DNA of 64,000 nucleotides, taken from assembly GCF_015832195.1 (NCBI RefSeq), contig NC_052021.1:30902786-30966785 (forward strand), written 5' to 3'. Of this stretch, positions 1 to 12,800 are shown piece after piece. Within the stretch, counting starts at the first letter, position 1. Each line of letters starts with the position of its first letter. Position numbers and translations under genes: made by a program. This DNA is from Motacilla alba alba (Eukaryota; Chordata; Aves; Passeriformes; Motacillidae). The notes under the pieces were generated by a model. The model was not told where the DNA came from, searched no databases, and was given only the letters and a program-made list of their open reading frames with translations.

Positions 1-3000
1 CTTAGCATGCATAAAATGGAAAGCTCCATCCTTGAAAAGTAATTTAAACTGAGTATTGGATATTGTAAATAGGATTGCTCATATAGGTGTTTTTCATTCC
101 TAAAATAAATTAAAACAATTAATGTATTTATTTTGGAAAAAAAACAAAACCCACCCCACGATTCTTTCTTGAAGCAGTGACATGATGTGTGAAAGGCACT
201 GGGGTATTTTCAGCCCAGTGAAACCCCTCACCCTTGTTAGTGTCAGTGAGATTTTATGGTGATTGCTCTGTGACTTTTTGTGGCTTTGCTGCCATAAAAC
301 CTTTCTGCCAACAGAGCAGATGGAAACAAATACATTTAACCTTGTGTTAAATGAGTTTGCTTAAGAATAATGCCTCCTCTGGTTAATCCCCTTCACAAGC
401 ATCCAAAAAAATGTCGTGTATATGAAACATTTCTATATATCAACAAATCCATAGGCAAGTCTGGAGGCTATGAGAGAAGAATAGAATATTTTTTTAACAA
501 ACAGGATGTATTTGGGTATTTTGTGAGCTCATTTTCAGTTTGGATTTTTGGTCCATATACAGATGTGTCAGAGGCCAAACAGCTCAGCAAGGCTGGTGAC
601 TGTGAGGTTTTAATGGCATTGAGCACATGGGCAGAGAGATAAGTGATGGGGAGAAGGAAATAATCAGAAAATATCCTGGAAAAAATATGAAAGACTCACT
701 CTAATCAGATGTGAGTACAGTCCCCAAAACCACTTTTGTTAAGATCCCAGCTCATTCTGATTTTTATACCTATCTATATAAATATATTGACGTATCCCCA
801 GATTAAATAAAATAGAGGAATGAAAAAATATAAGCTACAGATGGATTAATGGGTTTTAGTTCAACATCTCACTGACCTGTCCTCACATGAAATAGAGGGA
901 GATCCCTGCAACTTGCACTGTGTTTTTTCAATATTCATCCTGCTAACAAGGACACATGCTTTCTTTTAATCAGACTTTTTTTCTAAATTATAATAATATT
1001 AGCACAGTTAACTTCACTTGTTATGTCTTGCTTGTAGAGGGAATAAGGCAAAAATGGTTTACTTTTACTAAAAAGTCATGAAATTCAGTCTGTGATGATT
1101 CATCTCATGCTGACAGTATCAATCACATCTTCATTTGATGGCATGAAGCTATTCACAGTATCCCATCAAAAATAATAAAGTGATCAAATAGAAGATTCAA
1201 AAGAAAGAAGAAATAAGATGTAAGATGTTGATTTAAGGGCAATTGAGACTATATAAACAAAATTGCAACACTTTAGCTACCTCAGGGTCTAGAAATTTCT
1301 GTTTACTTGCAGAGAAATGGGAGTTCTGGATATTTTCCATCCTAATGTTCTGAAATCAGGAGCCTGGAGCAGGACTTTGCATTAAAAGAGGAAATATTTT
1401 ATTACTCTTCCTTATTATGGTTAGGAATGCATTTTGAAACAGGAAGCTTAAAAAAACAAATGCAATCCATACATTATCAAAGACATTGAGGGAGGATTGA
1501 TTAGGCCCGAACTGCTCATTTGGTTTGAATCAGATGGAAAAAGAATATTTGGAAACAAATCTGTAGGAGAGAAATGGGTCAAGTATAGATGTAAAATGGG
1601 AAAGAGAAAGATCTTATATAAGACTGGAAAAAGTCAGTGGCTAGAATCATCTGATTTTTTATTTGATATCAATGTTGATAATAAAAAATTGAAGGAATTG
1701 TAGTAAATGGAACTTTCTTTCTTTGCTGTAGTAACTGATGCAGTGTCGTTTGTGAAATTGTGCTGTAACTTGTGTACAATGGGATGTAGTACAAATTTTA
1801 TAAAGAGCTAAGTGGCTGTGAGGAACCAGGAACAGTCAATTTTGGAAAGAAAAGGACTGAACTGGATCATCAGTTTATTTCCTCAATAAATGTTTTTAGG
1901 CTCCTGGCGAAAGAGATGGAAATAGGGTAATAAATTCCTTGTTGGCCTGTAACCCAAGATGAAACAGGCAAAGAAATACAAGTCCAGGTTACTTGAAAGG
2001 AACATCCCATTTACAAGGAAGAAATTTCAAATAATCCAACTAGTCTGGCATTGTGGGAGAAAGATGAAAGATGTTGGGACTTCACACAGAAATGTCTTCA
2101 CAAGCCAGAGAATAAATGTCCTTTTCCAGCACTGAGAGTGTGTGTGCCTGGCAATGACTGAACTCTCACAAAATCTTGTGATGACACTGAAATTTCAGGG
2201 TCAAGTTCTGTCAACTATGTAGTCTGCAAAGTTATTTATTTTTATTATTTTTCACTCAGTTGCCATAACCATCATTATGGTTTGTGTTGATCTGGCATTT
2301 TACAAACGGGAGTAACTCCAAGAACAACCAGAATTTTCTGATCTCCTTCCCAAGATAATCTAGATTTTTAAAAAGGGGAAAGCTGAAGAATTTGAGCTTT
2401 TTTGAGTGAATGTTAGAGTGGCCAAAACAAGTGGTGACCAGTCAAACATCTCCAGTCACACATTTGCAGATACATAAACAATGGTTTGTTAGAGCCTCAG
2501 TGGGTCACAGGATTCCCAACGCTTTCTGTGTTGATTAAGCATTAAAATGGGGTTTGCTCCACTCCCCTTTCTTGCTGTGAAGCTAACTAATAAAACAATA
2601 CACAATATGAAAAGGCGAGGCAGAATTCTGTGCTAGGACTGCAGTCTTTACCCAGCAGCTGTATTAGCAGATCAGGATAACGAGTACATTGTGATTAATA
2701 ACCTGAACATAAGCTTCTGTGGATTAGGCACTTCACCAATAATTCTAAACAGCTCCATGCAGCAGGTTTCAAGCTAATTCTGTTTTGATCTACAGCTGTA
2801 GGAGACATAAACCAGCTTCAGTTCATTGCCTTTTGTGAAATAACCCTGATTTATACTAGCTGAGAATATTCCTTTGCATGGTTGGGACCGTTCCTGCATG
2901 GTTTCATTGCAGAATGACAAAAAAAAAATAAAAATAGGCAGCCAAAGCTTATCTGGAGTTAGAGATGTGTTAGAGGTGTAGCTGTGCAGTAATGCAATGT

Positions 3001-5779
3001 GTTTTGGGATGAGCTGAGCTGCTCCCACCCAGTTTACTGATGGGGCAGCATTTTGGGGCTGGTCGTGTTTAGCAGAGACCCAGCTGCAGGAAATTAGTCC
3101 CATAGTTTCTAGAAAGCTTCTGTTTCTCACTCTGGCTGTTCATCAGGCCTTGATTTTCCTGAAAGGGAAAGGAAAACATATGTAAAATAACAAGGAAATG
3201 GGTCACTTTTTATATCAGATTTTGAGTCTTGCTAGAAGAAGTGGCAGCACTTTCTGGCCTTTGTTGGTGTCACTGCTCTGTCCAAGATGGACTTCATACA
3301 TTAAACTCCTTCAGTCTTGAATGACTCCATGATTATCCATAAAAAGGGACATTTGAACCCAGAATTCCTGCTGGTTACCTCCTTGTAAAGCTGGGTCAGC
3401 CAGTCTGCTGCAAAGCACCAAACTCAGCTGTGTGTACAATGCTGTGTAAGGTGGATTGGAGAAGACACAATTTGCTGAAACTGGCACAGGTTTTTGTCCT
3501 AAGCTGATGGAGTGACCACAGAGATATAACCCTGCTACACCTCTTCACTCTTTTATAGAGCTCCCCAAACCCACTAAAATGTTAATGGAATTAGCAAGAG
3601 TGACAGAGCACTCAGAATATTTACAGGTTTACACCCTTCCTTACTCTTTCCTAAAACAGCATTGGGGTGCCCATTAAGTTCTCTGGTCTGGAGGACTGTT
3701 CCAGTGGTTTGGCTCTCCCATTCTGCTGTTGCTGCTTCTCACACAATCACAGTCTCCAGCCATGGCAGAACCTCTGGGCGTCTCACAGGGTGAGCTCCTC
3801 TTGGTTTTCCCAGGCATGAACAGAAGATCCATATGAGTGACAAAGGGCTAAAATGCTCTAAAACTGCTCCCCTCAGTTGCTTTGCCAGTATTTAGGCATT
3901 CTTTGGATGTTTAGCATCATTTTCTGAGTCCTGCCCTTGCCGCTCCTGCACTGGCCTCTGCTACTCTGTCTCCTGGAGACATTGAGGGATGGGTTCTACT
4001 TTATCTTAATTTTTGTTTTGCTGACACGACACTGTCTTAGTCATGGGAAAATGGTCTATAAATGTCACATGGATGTGTTCTCAGTATAAAACATAGTAAT
4101 ATTTTAAGGTGTTTAGCACATTCCAAGACATGAACTTTACCAGCCAAACTCATGAATGTAGTTGCAGACAAAGTGAAAGCCCAATAATTTTAAGGCATTT
4201 ACCAAGTATTAATGAAATCTTGTAAATGTAGTTAAAACTAACAGGTTTTAAGAACTTCAGAGACCTGAGATATGTGAGATGCCACATCTCAGTTTTTCTT
4301 TTAACTCACAACTCATGTTTGACTCTCTAGTAGAAACTCGAAATTCATTTTTGAGATGGATGATCTTTGCCTGGTCTTTGCATATTACATTATGTGGCTC
4401 TTTCATAATTATAAAGATTTATCTACTCTCAGAAGCCTTCCAAAACAGCTCTTCTGGCATAGCTCCAGCGTAGGTTATACTAAACAGGAAACAGACATTT
4501 TAAATCTCAATTAGAGAGCCTAGCCTGGTAATTGTTCCTGACTAGATATTTTGGTAAACTTCCAAATGCAGCCAAATCCTAAGAGTTCAATTAAATACAA
4601 CCCCTGAATATATTTATTGAAGTAGCTCCATTATAGTAAAGACTGAAGACTTTATTTTTTTTTTTTTTAAATGCTCCATTAAAGTAATCATGGTTGTTAC
4701 TTTTCAGGACAATCTCTGTCTTGCTCTATTTCTTATCTGTCAGCCAGACTTCACTCTGAATTACACTGGCCCTTCAGTATGGAAGGCAAAGCTGCTGCAG
4801 GGCCATCTGCAAGGGGAATGATATTTACCTTGTTTCAAAATAGGCACAATAATTGCTGTGGCACAACAACTCCTGGCTGTGTGGAGAAATAAATATGGTT
4901 ATCTGTGAAATCTGGGGTCTGGCAGCTCCAGGGCCCCAGCGCAATCACTGCTTTTGCTTTTTCACCTGGATTTCTCCTCCCTGAGGATTCCTGTTCATGT
5001 CCTCCCAAAATTTAATTGCCCTGGGATCCTTGTGCAGTGTGTGAGATGGACACAAATGCACAAATCTGTACAGGATCAGTTAAAACATTCAGGAAACCTG
5101 TTAAAAACAGAGGTTGTTACAACTAAGGGAAACAATCTGCCATTACACCACTGACTTGTATCAGTCTTTTTCAGACTCACAGAAATCACACGCACAGAAA
5201 GAGGATGGAACAAGATACAGAGGAGGATGGTTACAAATGACTCTTGTAGTGTCTTAGACATCTCTTAGAATCTTGAAGTGCATCCTGCTAGGCTTTCAGT
5301 TCTGGGTCAGGACTGCATTTGTACCAGTAGTGGAATCACCAGTTTGGGGATAATAGTTTTCCTTTAAAAAAGAAATAGATTTTAAACTAAAGAGACAGAT
5401 TTATGTTTTGACTCTTCATTTTGTCAGTTTCTTCTAAATTGTTACATAGGCTTTAAACTGAAAATGAAATTGATTCACCTAGGAAACACATCTCATATTT
5501 TTTAAGTTTGATTACAACTTAAATTAATTATATGAAGAAAAGGAAAGAATTCCTTGAGAATTTAACTTCGCTTTTAATTGTGCAGCATCTACCTTTTGTA
5601 CTAAAAAAAAAATTGTAACAAAATGTTCTGAAACTGTCACTCAGTGCTGTCACTCCCTGGGCTCAGCATTTATTATGCCTGCAGGCTGGGTACAGGAGGG
5701 AAGCTTGACTCAGCTGTGATCATCCTGGCAGATGTGACTGGGATTCTGACTGCAAGACAATCCCCTCTGTACCAGTGAC
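1..5779. other. Intergenic, no gene recognised
   Basis: AT-rich single-copy DNA. The open frames (up to 122 codons) show no recognisable protein and no splice-supported exons. I see A/T homopolymers near 2,920 and 4,655 but no clear element. Confidence 0.7.
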
Positions 5780-6300
5780 AGGGGGAAATGATGCGCAGAG
5801 GGCAGACCCAAGAACTGCTCTATGTTAAGGGAGTCACAGCCAGAAAAACACAGTGTGCCCTCTGTAGGTTTGTGGATGGTTCTAAAGCAGGAGTTTTGTA
5901 TTCTCTGGGTGCCCCAGATGAAGGAAGGAGTGATGCATCTGACTCCATGTTTCTCAGAAGGCTAATTTACTATTTTATGTTAAAGAATGCTGTACTGAAC
6001 TGTACTAAAGAATACAGAAAGGATACAGACAGAAGGCTAAAAGATACTAATGAAAAACCCGTGACTCCTTCCAGAGTCCCATCACAGCCTGACTGTGATT
6101 GGTCATTAAGTCAAAACAATTCCCATGAAACCAATGAAACAAACACCTGTTGGTAAACAATCTCCAAACAACATTCCAAAGCAGCAAAACACAGGAGAAG
6201 CAAATCAGATAATTACTGTTTTCCTTTTTCTCTGAGGCTTCTCAGCATCCCAGGAGAAAATCCTGGGCAAAGAGATTTTCCCAGAAATTATGACTGGAGG
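5780..6300 (+). mobile_element. Probable ERVL-class solo LTR (songbird type)
   Basis: The segment resembles songbird endogenous retrovirus LTRs as I remember them. It has the phrase GACTCCATGTTTCTCAGAAGG, then an A/T-rich stretch, GTGATTGGTCATTAAGT, CAATCTCCAAACAACATTCC, and near the 3' side a CCCAGGAGAAAATCCTGGG stem. No internal viral genes are adjacent on either side, so it appears to be a solo LTR left by recombination. The ends are approximate because I could not identify the terminal TG/CA or a target duplication. The 122-residue frame inside it is not a gene. Confidence 0.65.
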
Positions 6301-6399
6301 AATAATTACCAAATGGCTGGGAGGCAGTTCAGAGGGGTCTTGAGGACTGGACAATGAGGACCTTGTGGAGATGAACCAAAAATGTTTAGCATGTAGGGT

Positions 6400-6845
6400 G
6401 AGGAAGCCTTTGCATCAGTCCAGCCCTGCTGGAAATCAGGGAGGGATAAAGGCTGGTCAGGGACCTAGACCAGGCACTGAACCTGAGAAGGGGATTTTGT
6501 GAGCTGAGAACAACCTTCAGGTGCTTGAATGAGGTGCCAAAGGCAATGGAGCCAAACTCTTCTGGGGTGGTTGAACAGCACAGGGGAGCAGCCCTGAACT
6601 GCAATTTGGGAGGTTCAGAATGGATGCGTTGGAAAAACCTTTTCACTGGAGTGGTGTTGCTGTACCAAACCAAAATTTTTCTAGAATTGCTGTGGGATCT
6701 CCCATCCATGGAGATTTTTAAGATATGGATTGACAAAGCCACAGTGGGTACCACCTGTTCTTTGCAACAGCCCCATTTCTGCTGGAAGGTTGGAGCAGGT
6801 GATCTCCAGGGATCCTTTCTGATGTTTTGCTGATCAGTGCATTCA
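6400..6845 (+). mobile_element. CR1 LINE 3' fragment, old and diverged
   Basis: The order of motifs follows the CR1 3' region: GAGCCAAACTCTTCTG, an altered GGGAGGTTCAGAATGGATG, AAAAACCTTTTCACTG, GGGATCTCCCATCCATGGAG, TGGATTGACAAAGCC, and GTGATCTCCAGGGATCC near the end. It is heavily substituted and has lost a clear terminal octamer repeat. It lies about 100 bases after the LTR and has the same orientation. No reverse transcriptase sequence remains. Confidence 0.7.
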
Positions 6846-9800
6846 TTCCACTGAAACCTTCCCCAGAGAGTTGGTCTCTGCCAGAATTTTCATTATACTG
6901 GCTGACCATGAGTTTTCTCCATCACCTCCATTTATTCAGACACTGTTTAGTTTACTAATTTTATTTTAATGTCAGTATATTACTTACTTGTTAATGGACT
7001 AATTAACATTAGTGTGTTAATATATAGCCATCCTTCAGAATTCAAAATCTCAGCACCAGCTCTGTTTCTCTCATAGCTGCATTTCAATTACAGCCATCTC
7101 TCTTATCACAAATTTAAATTTTCAGATTTTCATGGGTTTAAAGACTCACAGATCTTAAAAGGTTCTAAGAAGATACAGTTTATTTCAATAAGAATTTTTC
7201 CAGTAAAAAACTGCCACTAAGAACATGAAAGGATCTGCCTTAGAAAGGAGACCAGGCTCTGCTCTGCAATGACAGTACAAAATGATTTTTGAGATGTGTC
7301 TGTCAAAGTAGGAGTGTGCTACCACTCCTGCAGAGTGCTGCAAAGCAGTGGGAAACAGCTGGAATATCACATGATGAGCATGCTGGTTTCTTTCAAAGAT
7401 GAGGGAATCCTTTGGGAGGATTTCTTTATGAAACTCCCGACTGAAATAAGAGCTTGCTAAATTTCCTTCCCTATTTACACTGCAAAGCAACAGCAAAAGG
7501 TAGAAAGAGCTATATATTGTTTTACTCTTGTGGGAACTTCCTCCTTGAAGCAGCAGCATATCTAAAACTTTCTAAGCCAGCTGCAATGAAAGCTTTCCAA
7601 AGTGGCCAGAGAATGTGTTCCTTTAACTGGTGGCACAAATGAAAGAGAGCAAATGCATCAAAAATTCTTCCACCTACACTGAAGAAATAAACCACAGCAA
7701 TCCTTTTTTTCCCAGGAAGAACTGAAGAGAATCCACTGGCTTTCAAGAGCAGAAAATGCAGCTAAATCAAGTAGTAGAGTTCTGTAAATGTAAAATGCCA
7801 CAAACGGCAAAATGGCTTTTGGTTTGGAACCTGGCAGAGTAAGTTCCCTAATGTGTACAGTAAACCAGAGCAGGGCTTAGGGGTGTTTAATGAAACTATT
7901 GCTATGATGAAATATTAACCTCATCTGTGATTTTCAACAGTTTCCCAATGTGACTTGATGTTGTCCCAGTTTAATTGCTTTTGTCAACTTGAGGAGTTTA
8001 TTTGAGGAATAGGAGATAAAAGTCTAGGATTTGCCCTGTGTTAAACCAGCCATGACTCTGATAACTCAGATCACTTCATATGCACAGGACAGAATTAATG
8101 ATATTTTAGATGGGTCTGGAAAATTACATTTGCTAACGTCTCTGACCCCGTGATGGAAACCCCATCATTGCCATTAAGTTTTAAAGGTCTGGAGCTGGTA
8201 CACGTGAATCCAGAAGTTATATGACCTCTATTAAAATTAAGTTTTAATGTCCTTAAACAATTAAAGCTCAAATATTATACGTCCGTTAATGAACTTCATA
8301 AATATTTATAAGGTGCCACTAAAGTGTGCAGTCTAAAATGAGCATGGGGAGACTTTTCCTTAATTTGAAAGGATTGTGTCCTAATTTGGAGGCTTCCTAT
8401 GTGTCTGTTCCACACAGTTCTGTATCCTTTTACCAGAGAAAATCAGAGGTAATTCCATGTATGCCAGCAATATTATACTGGTGTGGGAGCAGTAAAACCC
8501 AAATAGTTCAGTGTTCTGTGGTGGTTTTTTTGGCTCCACTCAGGCTGCACTTTGGCACCAGAAGGGCTGGGCAGGACATGAGGACACAGGAAATACCAGG
8601 TTGTACTGTCAAGTATAATCACTCCTGCTTCATGGCCAGGAGGGTTCTAACATTTCCAGGTGTTTATAGATGCAGTGAAATATTTAAGAGTTGCACAGAG
8701 AGATGTTTCTAGTGTGGTGTGTTTTATATTTAAATCACAAGAGACCTTCTTCCCCCAAAATCTGTGCCAGTGAAGCTAATGAAATTGTAAATGTCAGTGT
8801 AAAACTGATATACCTGAGGGAGCACATGTGTGGCACAGTGATTTTAGCTCTGGTTGCAGTTTTAGACCCCTGTTCAAAAGCCTTGTTGTAATAACCCCTC
8901 TCTGGGTTGCCACCAACACTTCCATTGGATAATGTCATTTCTCTCTCCTCTGTCAAACCAATGAACTCAATTGGATTAGGCCACTCATATTATTGGTGAG
9001 CATTTATCAGCATTGAGACATTCCTGCTTTGAGGAAGTTGGGGAAGTTTCTGATTAGGATGACTTGAAAAAAGCATTCTTTTAAACAAGTTAGTTTAGCC
9101 ACTGGCTCATTGCACAAAACCAAAAGTTTTTTAAAAGTTGTCCTGGTTCTAATTGTTTCCCAACATCTGTGTATTTTTCTACAGGTTTTCATGGACTCTT
9201 TCCTTATCAGTTAATTCCAGCTCTTGGATTACACTCCTTTATTGCCACCCTGATGGCCCATCTCAGTCCACTGCCTCAAAATATTTGTTCTCCTTTTGAT
9301 GATTCCTGTTGGAAGTTCTTGGTTGGCATCAGAGAGCTGCATTCCACATTCATTAGGTTCCATTGCTTCTTTTAATACTATTGATATTTGCTGAAAACCT
9401 AACTTCTTTTCCTTTAAAATCTCTCACTAGAAACGTATCTGTTTATGATTATAATAATGTATCTCATATATCTTATATATATTTGCTTTGTCTTGTGTAT
9501 TTGAGTTTTTCCCTCTGCAGCTCCCAGGTTGCAATGACAGATAATCGTTGCAATCTGCAAATAACAATTTGCCAGATTTCAATAATAGATAATTGCCTGT
9601 TTTTCTCCGTCACAAGCTTGCTGCATCCCTGCTTTTAAAGGGCAGCCCAGAACACTTCAGTGATTGCTTCCCAGATTAAAGTGAGATGCTCTCAGGGAGT
9701 GTTTGGAAACATGTAGCAGATGAGCATGAGCAGCCCCCTTTCAGACAGCACTCTGGTGTTTTGTCACAAATTACAAGTCCTCTTGTGGACTGATAACAGA

Positions 9801-12800
9801 TGGAGCTTTCCAAGAAATATTTTTCATCTTTGAATCTTTAGGCCTTGTTAGAGTTGCCTGAGTTTAGCCTTTGGAATGGATGCAATTTTAGAGAGGCAGA
9901 AAATATTCCTTACTGGGGAAAGAAGAACAGATTTGCTGCCATGACAGAGGTTCCATTTTATTTTAGCTACAGAACAGATCAAGAATGAGACAATTTCATT
10001 TGTTTGATTTCTTCCTGGTGTAGTTTCCTGGAATATTTGCACGTGGAGAGAAGTTAATTTCATTGGTTTTGACACTTATGGCCACTGAGCACTGCAGCAT
10101 TAACCAAAGTTGCATATGAGTTTTTCTTACTGCACTCTAATTAAAACTCTACATATGCTGAGGTTTTAATCAGAGCTGACTAATCACATTTAATTTAAAT
10201 GTCTTAATGGCTGTATTTTTAATAGAACAAGGGTACATTAGCTAATCCAGGTTTCTTCCTACAGAGAGAGGTGTGTCAAAATTTCTAAGGCTTTGATCCA
10301 AAAAAAGCACATTAACTCACAGATTAATTCAGTAAGTTAATAACTCCACTGAATTCAGTGATCATCTTACTTGCTTGAAATTTTGTTTGCATTGAAAGGA
10401 TTGTTGTCTCACCTTAACTGCACAGTATATTTATTTTTTGCAGCAGAACAACACCATTTTGGTGGAAATTGATCATTTCCTGAGCCTCTGACTCTGGGGG
10501 ACACAACAGCATTTCTGCTTTTTGCTTTTGCTCTGGGTGTAACACATTCAAGGAACCCAAACCACTTCCCAGGCTGGGTGGGAATTAATTCCATCCAGAG
10601 CAAAGCAGGGCATTACTTACACCTCTGGAGATTATGAAATGGCTGAGTGTATATAAACCATGCTAAATGAGGGCAAATTTTGGCATTAATTTTGGATTCC
10701 ACCTAAGGGAATTGTCTTCTCTTCCTTCTCCCCAGATTGAAAAAGTATCTGAACTTTAGCAAGGGCTCCTTTAAGGCATACAGTGAACAGCAGGCAGTTT
10801 CAGGGATAATTATAAAGCAGGAATAATTACACAGGATTTTGAGTTGTGAAACTTTTTGTTTCCTCTCTGTTTTGTCAAATCAGCATCTTTGAGGAGTTAA
10901 AAAATGTTGGAAAATCACAAAAACTCTGAAGTTTCTTGCCCAAAGCAGTCCTTTTCTTGTAGTGACACAGTGTCTGGGAAACTGGAATAAAGTTTGTGAA
11001 AATTATTGTGTAAAAATACATTTAAAGTTTGATATTGCATCTAGTTTTCAAACTACCCTTAGAGTCAACTCTTTCTCTTCCATGCTGTCATTACAGAGCT
11101 GCTTTGGAAAGAGGCAATCATTGGATAGCTGTATTTACAGGGTACATCCATATTTTTTGCACCTCATTAAGCTGATGTGTGATGTATTGCTTCACTACCC
11201 TCTGCATTTCATGGCTAACTTTTAAATTCCTTACCAAAAAATATTATTTTAATGGAGCTCTGATATTTTTTTTTCCCTTACAACCAGCATGAAACAGCCA
11301 AGTCTAACCTAGATAATGGTGTAAAACCCTAACTCAGGTCTCCTTTCTGCCTGGACTGTACAGAAAGACTTCCAACATCTGGAATCTTAGCACAACTGAA
11401 GTTTAGACAGAAAAACAGGTTAGGAATCACTGTTAAATATATAGGAGAAAGGGAGTATGAAAACCAATTTGCTTTTATAAGCTCTGAGCTGTATCTTTGG
11501 CTGCAGACCTCTCAATAATAAGGTAATAAATCCATGTGAAAAGGGAGCTTGTTACAGCTCTGCTCACTCCTTGTAATTCCAGGCAACTGCTGCCCTTAGT
11601 TTCTTCTTCATGAAGACATCTCAGAAATATCCAAACTCAGGGAAATGTTGAAATTTTAAATATCTGTTTCCTATGACTTCACAGTGGTCCCTAAACATAG
11701 AAGGGGACACAACTGCCATTTATTTCTCTTATCTAACATAAAATGTTGACTATATTAATAAGATTAATTAGTCATTTAGAGGCTAAATGGATTAATTAGA
11801 TGCTATCTTTTTATTTTCTGTGTGCTAATGAATATTTTATATGACGATTTTGTTTAAAGTAACATTAACAGCTCTCACACTTTAGGCATTATTTCATTAA
11901 TTCAGTTTGCTATCATGTTATGAAAGGCTTTTAATCAAATGGTTTCAGAGGGAGCCCTTTTCTTCCCTATCTGTTAAATCTTACCCAGACACCAAGAATT
12001 ATTCAGGGGCTCTATCCATAGTTATGTTTTGATAAATTCAGTTTTATTTAGAGAGGCATCTACATTCATGCAATTCTGAATCCCTGACTGCAAGGGCCAC
12101 AGACTCCTGCCCTGTTTTCTCAAGCAAGCTTTTTTAGGTCCTTGTTTTGAAAATGTCTCTCTTCAAAACGTATGCAGCTCTGAATTAAAGTTGCATCCAG
12201 GCATATCAGATATTCAGGAATGTATCACTGAGAACATAGTCAAAGGTGTTAACTTCCCAATAAATCAACAGGAACTGCCTGGAGTTTATGGAATGTGAAT
12301 AACCTCTGAAATATTGAGATTACCTCCTAGGAAACACAGGGAAAAAGTGGCTGTGAAGGGAGAATAAAGGCTACTGTTCCATTTTCTCATGAGAGGTAAT
12401 AAATTGCAGAGCTGCCAGTCTTTTTACACTGAGAGAATTCTAGAGACTTAATGCACAAATTACTGTATCTTACCAAGCCAGCCCATTCCCAGCAAAGCAC
12501 AGCACTCGTTACCTGAGCCCTTCCACTGAGCATTTATTGTGATTACAGCACACTTACAAAACAGCTTAATTACTTGTTTGACAAATATATAGAACACTAA
12601 AGGGAATTCTTGCTGTTCTCCAAATGTCAGCAGGTTTTCCCTCGTGTTCCCAAAGCCAGGAGTGCTGATGGAGGTGCTTCATGACTCAGGGGGACAGGGG
12701 CACCTCCAGCACCTCATCCTGGCTTTGGCCACAAACAGATCTGACACCCCTTTGTTCCATGTGCAAGGAGTAAAATTCCCACTCAAACCTGGGGAGAAAC

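Noticed and set aside
5788..6156. 122-residue frame in the LTR
   Set aside because: The DNA resembles non-coding LTR sequence and the protein matches no viral gene.
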